NCBI GenBank assembly: GCA_965204655.1
Contig: OZ241998.1
Coordinates: 1,426,001-1,490,000, forward strand
Direction of reading: 5' to 3'
DNA from: CATQHL01 sp965204655
Lineage (GTDB): Bacteria > Actinomycetota > Acidimicrobiia > Acidimicrobiales > CATQHL01
DNA length: 64,000 nt
The notes under the pieces are model-generated. The model had not been told where the DNA came from. It was given only the letters and a program-made list of their open reading frames with translations, and did no database searches. Below, piece after piece: positions 7,632 to 16,695 of the stretch. Both the position numbers and the translations under genes were made by a program. Numbering within the stretch: position 1 is the first letter of the stretch; the number at the start of each line of letters is the position of its first letter.

Positions 7632-9980
7632 TTAATCCCAGCGCACATCATCGTCAGTTCGGGGGCGCCCCCCTACCCCGTAGCGGGTCATTGTAGGCCC
7701 CCAACAATCCACGCCCGCATCAATACCGGTGCGGACACCGCAGACATGGAAATAGCCTGCACTGATATACGAGTAACTCCGCTCGTTAGTGATACGATCG
7801 GTCGGAGCAGGCAGCCACCGACTTTGGTTCTGCAAATTCCAGCACTCAACCTCCCCGTCCGAATGCAGGCCGCAAGCGTGCCACCCCCCTACTCCTAAAG
7901 AAACGAACCGCTCCGCCCGCCCAGTTTTCTCTCCATAAGTATAGTCCCCGCTCCACCCCCAACACTTCACTTCCATAGTAATACTTAAAGCGCACGCATC
8001 ACCCTTGCCTACTCCCACGTCCACGAACACCCCCTCCGGCGGAGACAGCAGCGGACGCCTCCTCGACGGGCTCACGAGGCTATCTCCCTCCCCGTTCCCC
8101 CAGCAAAGCAGGGAACCATCCTCCCGCAACCCGCACGAATGACCCCAAGACCGCCCACTCAAAACTCTCCTCATCGTCCTATTCTTTCTCTCGAAAGGCC
8201 ACGGATCATTATGCCCGCCCCAACCAGCGTCTACGAACACTAACGGCTCCCTAGGAGCTACCACCTTGCTGTGCATCCCTTCTCTGCCGCCACCCCAGCA
8301 CTCCACCACACCCGAAGGGCGCAGCCCGCAAGTGAAATCGGCTGAGGCTGCTAGTTCGGTGAACTCCCCCTCGGGGGGGCTGGCTTTCCCGTGCTCGTCC
8401 GACCCCCAACACTCCACCACACCACCAGGACGCAAACCGCACACGTGATCGTTGCCCGCGCTCACCGAAGAAAACACGCCCGAGGGGGCTTCAGTTTCCC
8501 CGAATAAGCACTGAACTGTTCCATCAACGAATAAAGCGCACACTTCATCCCAGCCGAATTCGTACTGGAGGACATTCTCCCACGTATCACTCTCCTCATG
8601 AAATGAACTATCATTGACCTCTAAGTATCTAGACCAGCAAAGCAGAGTGTTATCCACGCGAACTCCGCAAGCACTCGACCCCCAGATCTCTACTTGGGTG
8701 AACTTTTCCCCTTCCGGGGGGCCATCCGCGGGCTTAGCTTGCCCTAGATATCGCCTGCTCCAGCACTCCGCTTCCCCGCCCGGGCGCAGACCGCAAGCAT
8801 AATCACCCACTCCCAGGGAGACCGATTCGAATTCCCCCCCAGGGGGCAGCAGATACGTAGAAGCCTCAGAATCATAGTTCCCGAGGTCGTAGTTCCCCCA
8901 GCACTCCACGGAGTTATCCAAACGCAGCCCGCACACGTCTCCCCACCCTCCGGCGCTCACCGCTTTGAAAACCCCCGGAGGAGGCAGCGTATCCCCCCTC
9001 CCCGAACTCCTGTAACCACCTCCCCAACACTCAACCTCACCCGACCGGCGCAAACCGCACACAGCATCCTCGCTCGCGGAGATTGAAGTGAACTCCCCCC
9101 CGGGGGGGAACACCGCCCCCGCCATGCGAGCAGACGTACCCCAACACTCCGCCTGCCCCCCGGGGCGCAACCCGCAGGCGTGCTCTATCCCCACGCTCAC
9201 TGAAACGAACACCCCACCCGGGGGAGGCACAGACGCCAACGGGCCCGCCCCCCAACACTCCAACACACCAGAAGGACGTATCCCGCACGCCGCCTCACGA
9301 CCCGCATCCACCGCCACAAACCCACCCTCCGGAGTCTCCACAGAAGGCTCCCCCCAACCATCATAGGCTTCCTCGACGTATTTCACGCCCGAACCGTGCT
9401 CGTAAACGGACTCTAGAGTGGGGCGGAACGGCTCCTCCCAATACCAACACTCCACACTATCATCCCTCCAATACAAACCACACGAATAATTCAACCCAGC
9501 ACTCAAACGCGCACGCTCACCCCACGGAACATCAGAAGCAGAAACAGGCAACACCGGAACAGGCAAAGTAGGCGGAGTATACTCCTCACCCTCCGGAACC
9601 ATCCCACCATCCAAAGGCATCGGGACCTCAGAAAAACTAGTCGACGTCACAGACGGCACCGTCGTAGACGTAGCCGTCGTAGTTACAGCCGTAGTAGTCG
9701 TGGTAGTGGTGATGGCAGCCGTAGTTGTCGTAGAAGTAGTCTTAGTAGTGCTTGTGGCAACATCTGTGGTAGTAGTCGAAGTCCCAGCGACAGAAGCCGG
9801 GGTCACCCCAGTGGAGGGAACCTCTGTCCCGGAAAGAGACGGAGGGGAAACCCTCGTGGGCGCTGGGGCAGGCGGGACTTCAGGCGCAACAGCCGGCGGG
9901 GGCGCCTGGCTTCCACCCCCGCAGGACGCCGCCAGCAGAACGGCAACCAAGCACAACAGCAACCAGGTCTTGTGTCTCAC
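7632..9980 (-). CDS. RCC1-repeat lipoprotein, paralogue copy 4
   Basis: 782-residue paralogue directly downstream of the large FN3 gene (47-base spacer, GTG start with a GGGAG box), so probably co-transcribed with it. It has a lipoprotein signal ending AAS-Cys20, a Pro-rich segment, a Thr linker with Lys and Ile interruptions, and 14 Cys-paired repeats. The last four repeats and C-terminus (ending RTDDDVRWD) differ most from the other copies. The block at about 8427-8819 is base-for-base the same as 861-1253 in copy 1. Position next to the complete parent gene suggests that this is the founding member of the array, which is inference. Confidence 0.87.
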   Translation of the reverse strand: MRHKTWLLLCLVAVLLAASCGGGSQAPPPAVAPEVPPAPAPTRVSPPSLSGTEVPSTGVTPASVAGTSTTTTDVATSTTKTTSTTTTAAITTTTTTTAVTTTATSTTVPSVTSTSFSEVPMPLDGGMVPEGEEYTPPTLPVPVLPVSASDVPWGERARLSAGLNYSCGLYWRDDSVECWYWEEPFRPTLESVYEHGSGVKYVEEAYDGWGEPSVETPEGGFVAVDAGREAACGIRPSGVLECWGAGPLASVPPPGGVFVSVSVGIEHACGLRPGGQAECWGTSARMAGAVFPPGGEFTSISASEDAVCGLRRSGEVECWGGGYRSSGRGDTLPPPGVFKAVSAGGWGDVCGLRLDNSVECWGNYDLGNYDSEASTYLLPPGGEFESVSLGVGDYACGLRPGGEAECWSRRYLGQAKPADGPPEGEKFTQVEIWGSSACGVRVDNTLLCWSRYLEVNDSSFHEESDTWENVLQYEFGWDEVCALFVDGTVQCLFGETEAPSGVFSSVSAGNDHVCGLRPGGVVECWGSDEHGKASPPEGEFTELAASADFTCGLRPSGVVECWGGGREGMHSKVVAPREPLVFVDAGWGGHNDPWPFERKNRTMRRVLSGRSWGHSCGLREDGSLLCWGNGEGDSLVSPSRRRPLLSPPEGVFVDVGVGKGDACALSITMEVKCWGWSGDYTYGEKTGRAERFVSLGVGGWHACGLHSDGEVECWNLQNQSRWLPAPTDRITNERSYSYISAGYFHVCGVRTGIDAGVDCWGPTMTRYGVGGRPRTDDDVRWD

Positions 9981-10027
9981 CTTGTTTTTTCTCCCTTCAA
10001 CAAACGTTTACTAACAACAATAGAGGC

Positions 10028-13000
10028 TCACGTGTGTACGTACGAAACCGGCGTCCCCAACGTCCACTTATGATCACCAGCCAAGCCCGAGTTAGGACCC
10101 AAATTCAGTGTCATAACAGCGTGCGCTAGACCTGACGCCGAAACCGGGTTGAGAGACTTACCCGGATCTCTTTGAGGGTCACCCCTAGTCACACCCACGA
10201 ACACGAACTCATGCCCCTTCTGCATCAAAGCCGTGATAGACGGAACTTTCAAATCAATAGAAGTTAGCATGGAATTATTATTATCCACCGCACCCTTAAC
10301 ATCTTCCGGAGTAAACACGACAGGGCTGGTGCCGTTCATGAGTTGTGTGAATGCATTGGGGTTACCGTTAGTGCCGTGAGGTGCGCGGTGCAGTATTACA
10401 TACCTGTACGCGTTATAATAATCGTTGCCGTCTAAATCTTGGGGGGGTGAGCCCACAACAAAATGTTCCATATTAGATTGCCCAGGAGCAATGCTTAGCC
10501 TTCCGAATGCTGCTGGGTGGTAGATGGCGTGTAGGTCTTCTTTGTCCCGTTCCGTGATGGTTTCCGACCGGCAATTGGTGGCTTCGGAGTTCTGTGTGTT
10601 GACTATTCTTTGGTAGTCGCGCCAGTCTTGGTTAGAGCCGTAGGACATGAGCGAACTTTCGGTGGTGTCCTCGCTGATCCAGTGGCAGCCTGCGCCGTAG
10701 TCTACGAGATATAGGTTGTGTCCTAGTTCGTGGCGTAAGAGCCTGTCGGTCAAATTGATCACGTGAACTGTTCCTGAACTGTTCTGGACACTGCGGGGCA
10801 GGAGATCTCCTCCTCCTATACTACTCCCTGGGTAGAAATTCAGGCAACCATCAGGATCGCTACCGGTTGCAAGAGGGCACCCTGCTGCGTAGGCGCAGTT
10901 GTTCGCTGTTTCAGTTAAAGGAGCGGCCAACGCGCAACTAGTGTCGGCGCAGGTACTGGAGGTTGCGGGGCAGGTGGTTCTGTAATCCATCACTACTACG
11001 TCGAAACTGTGGGGGCTGATTTCCCCGCAGTCGGCGGGGGTGGAGGCGGTGCCGCTGAACTCGAACTTCCCTGCGGGAGCGTCTTCACTGCGGGGCGTGG
11101 GGGTTTTGAGTTTGTTGTCGGCGAGGGCTGCGTTCCAGGCTTCAGCGGCCTCAGTAAGGGGATCCTCGAATTCCGCCACGCTAGTGCACACTAAGACAGC
11201 CTGACCCAACATGATCTTCTCATTCACCAACGCGAACTTATCAAGGGGCATCCTGTAAGGACGCCAAACATACTCTTCAAAATCTTGGTCAACTTTCGGC
11301 TCATCAACCTGCTCGGGTTCGCCACTAAGAGAGATTGCTCTGGTGAGGTTTCGATTGTTTTTCACAGTGACCCTCACATCGTATTCCGTTCCTTGGGCCA
11401 GCCCGCCGATCCGATAACCGTTGTGCATGCGAGCTAGTTCGCCGGTAGAGGTCATCGTTGCCGCGTCTGTCCAGGTGCTGTCAGAATCCAGTTTGTAGGT
11501 GACTTTGTATTCACTCAGGGGCGATCCTCCGTCGCATTCCGGGCGCTTCCAATACACGTACAACTGATCCCCACCCGCAGACCCGTTAGCGACGAACCCC
11601 TCCCGCGGCGCGCCGGGGACGGTTACCGTCCCCCCGGGGGCGCCCGAAGCGGTGTTGCTCATTCGTTCTTGAGCGCCCTTCGCGGCGGTGACGCGCACGT
11701 CGTGTGTGCACATGTCCAGGTTGGGGATGTGGCGGGCGCTGAGCGTCCAACCCGTGTAACTTGAAGGGAGGGGGATGTTGACTGCGGCGGGGGTCAGTGC
11801 TGCTGAGGGCGTGAACGCGGCGGCTCCGGTTTTTTTCCATTCTAGTTTGTATGTGTCGGGGTTGAAGGCCGCGGTGCGCTGCCACCAGGCTGCGGTTATG
11901 CCTCCGGTTGTGGGGTGGAGGGTGAGCGTGGGGGCCTCGGCGGTAGCGTCGGTGGGGAGGGCGGGGATGGTGGTGCATCCGGCGGCGGCGCTGAGGCGGG
12001 CTTGCCCGGTGGGGCAGGTGACCGCGGCGGTGGAGACCCAGGCGCTTTGGTTATCGGGGATCTCGTTGTCGGCTGCTACCTGGATTTCAAGGCGGGCGCC
12101 TGCTGTAGCAGTAGCGCCGGCAGCGGTGATGGTGTGGGTGAATTTCCTGCGGGGGTCTCCGGCTGCGGTGGCGGGTTTACCGTCTGTCCAGGGGACTTCT
12201 TCGGTTTTCCAGGGTGTACTGCTGCCTGCGGGCCGCCACCGGAGTTGGTAGCCGGTGACTGGGTGGTAGTTGTCCCAGTCCGCTTGTTCCCAGGCGACTT
12301 TCACGGCCCCCGCCCCGGAGGGGGAAGCGGTGAGGGCTTGTGGGGGGTGGGGAGGGAGGATGCAAAATCCTGTGCCTTCCACGTGGGTGTACCCCCGCCC
12401 GCAAGCGGCTTTAACTGTCTTGTAGTCGAAGCGGCTGGTCCCCGCGGCGTTGACCGCGGCCACTCCCACCTGGTAGCGGGCGCCGACCGCCAGCCCGCGG
12501 ATCCTGAACCCCCAGATATCCGCTTCAGGATGCATCGGGGGAGAGGAGGCGCTCGACCACCCGGTGAACGCGCCGCCTAGGCGGCGCCACCTCACAACGT
12601 ACTCAGTAATCGGCAAGCCCCTGCTAATGAAACTTGCCTTCCCCCACCTCAAGTCTATTGTCCCGTGCCTAGCTCCGGGGAACGTTTCAACATCCCAGAA
12701 CGAAGTCATAGTCGGGGGGGCGGGAGTGGAGCAGTTCAAACTATTCCCAAGACGGAAGCGCCCCTGCGGGCAGGGGCTTACGCAGAACCCCGCCACAGGG
12801 ACGCTGCCCTCCGAGCAAACAAGAGGAGCCGCAGGGACGGGAGGCCGCGAAACCTCCTCACAATCCGCGCAAGGCCTCGCCACCACGGAAACTGTTTCCC
12901 CAACGAACCCAAGGTTAAGCCCCTGCACCCCCACCCGGTAGGCGCGCCCGTTAGTCAACCTCACCGCTGACGGTGCTGACGGCGCGACCGCGGAAAGCGA

Positions 13001-15448
13001 TATCTCGTGCGTGAAAGTATACGACCACGTCCTAAACTCTTTCCCGTCGACCACCTCCACGGCGCCCTCCCTCCAGGAAAGCGACCCCCCAGCTACAACA
13101 CGTTTCCTCGTGGAGATAGTCGAATACAGATGGACGTCGTAATAGGCGGGCAACAGGGAAGCGTCCTGCCTCCAACTCACCGTCAAAGACCTGTCCCCCG
13201 AAACCACCTCCACCCCCTCAGGGACAGGCGACGCTCCGCAGGCACCCGCAATAGCCACGTACGACATCGGATCAGGGCAAGGCGACCCGCTCCCCTCAGC
13301 AACAGGCGAAGACCCCGCAACGTTCCGCGCCTCCACCTCCACATCATAAAGCACATGATCCACCAACCCCTCAATAATATGAACACCCTCCACCGAACCA
13401 GCCCACGATAAATCATAAGAAGGATCATGAAAACTAATAATACCATAATCTAAGAAAAATGGTCTGTCCTTGTAAAGAACACCGCCCCCCTGATCCGCCA
13501 CAGTTTCAGACCAACTATCAGAAGACCCAGACCTCCTCCAACGCACCACATAATCAGACACCGGCTCCGGCGAAAAACCAACAAACCACCCGCCCCGCAA
13601 CTGCAACTCACCCTCACCGTCCCCGACCTCAAGTCTGAACCTCTCAGGCGCCCCCACGCACACCCCAGTCGCAGGATCCAACACTTGGCGCCAAAAACCA
13701 GGCTCCGCCTCCGTGCGGCACTCCTCGGCCAGCAGCGGGACGCCGTCGCGCAACACCGCGGGGCTGCGCTTGCCCGAAGCGCTGTAAGACTTCACCATCA
13801 CCTGATAAGACACGCCCCCCAAAAGGCCGCTGATCACATGCGAAGACACACCAGCGCCCTCCAACTCTACGGAATTCCAACCACTCCCGACGTCTAGTTC
13901 CCCCCGCTCTCGACGCCACTGCACCACAAACCCCGCCACCGCAGCATCACCCGCCGACGGCGCAGGCGCCCCCCAAACAGCCGTCAACGACCCCTTCCCC
14001 GGCGTTAAACTCAACACCCCAGGCGCAGGAGGAAGAGGAGGCGGAGGCGGAGCACAATAAACATACGAAACAGACGCAACCACCCTCTCCCCGGCGCTGC
14101 ACGGCTGCAACGACCGCACCACCCGCCGCCCCTCCTGAAAACCCCCGCCGGGAGCCCGGTTCCTCGCCGACAGCCTCACCTGATAATAACCACCCCCCAC
14201 TAAACCAGTGAACTCATAGCGCCGCGCGGAAGCCCCCAAGTGCACCACCGTCCACTCCCCTCTAGTGCCCTCGCGCCACCTCAGCACATAACCAACCACC
14301 GGGGAGCCGCCGTCGCTGGCGGGAGGCCCCCAACTCAACGCCCCCGACCGCACACCCAACGACACGCTCACCCTCACAGGAACGCCAGGAGGATCCCACA
14401 CCACAGGCACACTCGCCGCAGCCGGTGATGTTGACTGCTGCGCCGCCCTAAACACCCGCTCGCACAACCCAGACGAACGCAACACCCAACCAGAAGAACA
14501 AACCCGCACAGGCTCCGCGTACTCAAAACAACTAGACCCCACCAAAACCCCATTACTGCACGAGTACGACACAACAGGAGGCGCTGAACGCTCCAAACCG
14601 GTCACCCTAGAACACGAACCCTCAGACAGCACCCAACCCGACCGGCAACCGAACACCAACCTCCCGAACTGCGACACCCCACCACCATCCACATAACGAC
14701 ACGACGGCGGCACACCACCCGGGGAACACGACCCCACAGCCGCCTCCACCTCAACCACCTCAACCACCCACACGCACACACGAGAACCCCCCGAAACCCT
14801 CAAAACACCCTCCACACAAGAAAACGACGCAACCCCCTCACCCAAAACCCGCCTGCAACCCCAACCAGACGAACCTAAGCCCACACTGAAACGCTCAAAC
14901 CCCGACGGACACGCCAAAAAAGACACAACAGACTCCACACGCACACACGACGACCCGCCCCCAGACAACACAAAACCCGACGGACACTCAAACCCACCAT
15001 AACCACCAGACGAAGACCCAGACTGAGACGAGGAAATGGAAGACGACGCACTCGGAGGCCCAGGCGAAGACGATCCCACGACATCCCAATCTACGGAAGC
15101 CCCACCAACAACAGGCTCTCCACCGTCTGAACCAACAGACGCCCCCGCTTCGGCGACGCCCGCAGACGACACTAGCCACCCAGGCTGAGCTAGCCTAGGC
15201 AGAGCGAACGGCCGCACACCCCCGAACCGGGGCACGAACTCAGCCTCACCCTCCTCCGCTTCCCCCAGCGCGGAGACATCATCCACAGACAAAGCCACCG
15301 GCGCCACCAACGACGCAGCCAACAACACGCCCACCAAAGCAGGCCCCGAAATAGACTTCACAGAAAATAACCTGCCCAGCACGTTATTCCTCTTCTCATT
15401 CTCTGACTCAGACACCCTTCCCGCCCTCATGAACATTTGCTTAAACAT
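10028..15448 (-). CDS. Giant secreted protein: FN3 repeats plus zincin-like domain
   Basis: 1806 residues. A long basic N-terminus leads to a hydrophobic segment at about 33-55, a probable Sec signal. A Ser/Gly-rich, Cys-rich region follows to about residue 345, with a recurring C-x-S-G-[FW]-x-L theme. About eight fibronectin type III domains lie between about 350 and 1390, recognisable by Y-x-[VL]-x-W-[RK] strands and G-x-x-Y-x-[VF]-x-V strands. The C-terminal third holds HELGHNLYLVD at about 1572 and SSLMSYG some 25-30 residues later, matching the HExxH zinc site and Met-turn of metzincin-like proteases. A 65-residue tail ending in YVHT is duplicated at 7394. The ATG start is supported by GGCGGAG 7 bases upstream. 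Likely a cell-surface or secreted protease or adhesin; substrate unknown. Confidence 0.85.
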   Translation of the reverse strand: MFKQMFMRAGRVSESENEKRNNVLGRLFSVKSISGPALVGVLLAASLVAPVALSVDDVSALGEAEEGEAEFVPRFGGVRPFALPRLAQPGWLVSSAGVAEAGASVGSDGGEPVVGGASVDWDVVGSSSPGPPSASSSISSSQSGSSSGGYGGFECPSGFVLSGGGSSCVRVESVVSFLACPSGFERFSVGLGSSGWGCRRVLGEGVASFSCVEGVLRVSGGSRVCVWVVEVVEVEAAVGSCSPGGVPPSCRYVDGGGVSQFGRLVFGCRSGWVLSEGSCSRVTGLERSAPPVVSYSCSNGVLVGSSCFEYAEPVRVCSSGWVLRSSGLCERVFRAAQQSTSPAAASVPVVWDPPGVPVRVSVSLGVRSGALSWGPPASDGGSPVVGYVLRWREGTRGEWTVVHLGASARRYEFTGLVGGGYYQVRLSARNRAPGGGFQEGRRVVRSLQPCSAGERVVASVSYVYCAPPPPPLPPAPGVLSLTPGKGSLTAVWGAPAPSAGDAAVAGFVVQWRRERGELDVGSGWNSVELEGAGVSSHVISGLLGGVSYQVMVKSYSASGKRSPAVLRDGVPLLAEECRTEAEPGFWRQVLDPATGVCVGAPERFRLEVGDGEGELQLRGGWFVGFSPEPVSDYVVRWRRSGSSDSWSETVADQGGGVLYKDRPFFLDYGIISFHDPSYDLSWAGSVEGVHIIEGLVDHVLYDVEVEARNVAGSSPVAEGSGSPCPDPMSYVAIAGACGASPVPEGVEVVSGDRSLTVSWRQDASLLPAYYDVHLYSTISTRKRVVAGGSLSWREGAVEVVDGKEFRTWSYTFTHEISLSAVAPSAPSAVRLTNGRAYRVGVQGLNLGFVGETVSVVARPCADCEEVSRPPVPAAPLVCSEGSVPVAGFCVSPCPQGRFRLGNSLNCSTPAPPTMTSFWDVETFPGARHGTIDLRWGKASFISRGLPITEYVVRWRRLGGAFTGWSSASSPPMHPEADIWGFRIRGLAVGARYQVGVAAVNAAGTSRFDYKTVKAACGRGYTHVEGTGFCILPPHPPQALTASPSGAGAVKVAWEQADWDNYHPVTGYQLRWRPAGSSTPWKTEEVPWTDGKPATAAGDPRRKFTHTITAAGATATAGARLEIQVAADNEIPDNQSAWVSTAAVTCPTGQARLSAAAGCTTIPALPTDATAEAPTLTLHPTTGGITAAWWQRTAAFNPDTYKLEWKKTGAAAFTPSAALTPAAVNIPLPSSYTGWTLSARHIPNLDMCTHDVRVTAAKGAQERMSNTASGAPGGTVTVPGAPREGFVANGSAGGDQLYVYWKRPECDGGSPLSEYKVTYKLDSDSTWTDAATMTSTGELARMHNGYRIGGLAQGTEYDVRVTVKNNRNLTRAISLSGEPEQVDEPKVDQDFEEYVWRPYRMPLDKFALVNEKIMLGQAVLVCTSVAEFEDPLTEAAEAWNAALADNKLKTPTPRSEDAPAGKFEFSGTASTPADCGEISPHSFDVVVMDYRTTCPATSSTCADTSCALAAPLTETANNCAYAAGCPLATGSDPDGCLNFYPGSSIGGGDLLPRSVQNSSGTVHVINLTDRLLRHELGHNLYLVDYGAGCHWISEDTTESSLMSYGSNQDWRDYQRIVNTQNSEATNCRSETITERDKEDLHAIYHPAAFGRLSIAPGQSNMEHFVVGSPPQDLDGNDYYNAYRYVILHRAPHGTNGNPNAFTQLMNGTSPVVFTPEDVKGAVDNNNSMLTSIDLKVPSITALMQKGHEFVFVGVTRGDPQRDPGKSLNPVSASGLAHAVMTLNLGPNSGLAGDHKWTLGTPVSYVHT

Positions 15449-15510
15449 TTTTTACTCCGCCTTTCGCTTCATATGCAAACATTTCCTTAGCCTATCAGAG
15501 GGGAAAGCAC

Positions 15511-16695
15511 TTATCTCAGAACCTCCGAATCCAGCTGTTCGAAGTGGGTGCGGCCTAGCAGCGCCAGGGTGCGGTCTACGTCCTCACGCAAGACCTCCAA
15601 GAGGCGCTCTACGCCCGTCCGCCCGCCGCACGCCAAGGCAAAAAACCAGGGGCGCCCCCCCATGGCCGCTGCTGCTCCCAGGGCTCTAGCTTTCACCAAG
15701 TCGGAGCCGCGGCGGACGCCGCCGTCGAGGATCACTTCAGCCTCACCGCCCACTTCGGCGGCGACCTCCCCCAACACATCAACCGCCGCGGGGAGCCCGT
15801 CGAGTTGGCGTCCCCCGTGGTTAGAGACGACCACGCCGTCGGCCCCCCCTTCCACGCTGCGGCGGGCGTCGGCGGCGCTCATCACCCCTTTGACCAGCAA
15901 GGAACCATCCCAACGTTCCCGCAGCCAAGCCAGGTCGCTCCAGGTCTTCGTCTGATCCGACAACTCTCGGCTCGTGTACTCGGCGATGGACGCAGCGCCC
16001 GCAGCGCCCGGCACCAGATCCACCAGGCTTCCGAAGTTGATGGACGGCCCTCGCAGGAGATGGCAAAGCCAGCGCGGGCGGCGGGCGGCGTCAAGCGCCT
16101 GAGCCGGTCCGATACGCGGCGGCAGCGCCATGCCGTTACGGAGATCACGCTCACGCTTGCCCACCACTGGAACGTCCACCGTGAGAACCAAGGCTTCATA
16201 GCCTGCGGCCTCAGCGCGTTCGACCAGAGCCTCAACCACGCCGCCTTTACCCCAGAGGTACAACTGGAACCAGAGGACGCCTCCGCCGGCGGCTGCGGCT
16301 ATCTCCTCGAGGCTGTAGCTAGATGCAGTGCTCACCACGAAGATCGTCCCAGCGGCGGCAGCCGCCCGAGCGACCTCAAGTTCGCCGCCCCGATGCACCA
16401 AGCGGGCAAGCCCCGCCGGGCCGCAAATAAACGGTACTTCAATACGGCGGCCGAGCACGTTTGCGCTCACATCACGCTGGCTCACATCCACCAAATTGCG
16501 AGAGACAAACTGCAACCGATCGAAAGCCGTCTCATTAGCGCGCAACGTGACCTCCCCGTCAGCGCCGCCTTCCACAAAGTCAAAAAGGAGGCGAGGCAAG
16601 CGGCGGCGAGCCAAACGGCGAAAGTCCTCGTAGGAGACCATCTCCGAAGAAGAACGCCGCAGAGACAACAACGAAGCCGCCTCGGTGAGTTTCAT
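15511..16695 (-). CDS. FMN-dependent alpha-hydroxyacid oxidase/dehydrogenase
   Basis: 394 residues, the usual length for the glycolate oxidase / L-lactate dehydrogenase (LldD) / mandelate dehydrogenase family, which oxidises 2-hydroxyacids to 2-oxoacids on FMN. The N-terminal DF-EGGADGE-T motif, the FQLY-W strand, LTVDVPV-GKRERD, a conserved Lys in LLVKGVM and the catalytic SNHGGRQLDG (His293) are all present. The substrate cannot be told from sequence. The ATG overlaps the stop of the upstream reductase gene (ATGA), so the two are translationally coupled. A second possible start, MVSYEDF, lies 18 residues in. The giant FN3 gene begins 62 bases downstream. Confidence 0.85.
   Translation of the reverse strand: MKLTEAASLLSLRRSSSEMVSYEDFRRLARRRLPRLLFDFVEGGADGEVTLRANETAFDRLQFVSRNLVDVSQRDVSANVLGRRIEVPFICGPAGLARLVHRGGELEVARAAAAAGTIFVVSTASSYSLEEIAAAAGGGVLWFQLYLWGKGGVVEALVERAEAAGYEALVLTVDVPVVGKRERDLRNGMALPPRIGPAQALDAARRPRWLCHLLRGPSINFGSLVDLVPGAAGAASIAEYTSRELSDQTKTWSDLAWLRERWDGSLLVKGVMSAADARRSVEGGADGVVVSNHGGRQLDGLPAAVDVLGEVAAEVGGEAEVILDGGVRRGSDLVKARALGAAAAMGGRPWFFALACGGRTGVERLLEVLREDVDRTLALLGRTHFEQLDSEVLR

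Noticed and set aside
7394..7651. 85-residue frame as an independent gene
   Set aside because: Its sequence is a diverged copy of the end of the FN3 protein, with the same distance to the next gene; a duplication fragment explains it better.
11775..12580. Long plus-strand frames inside the FN3 gene
   Set aside because: They have no start with a ribosome-binding site and lie opposite recognisable FN3 domains.
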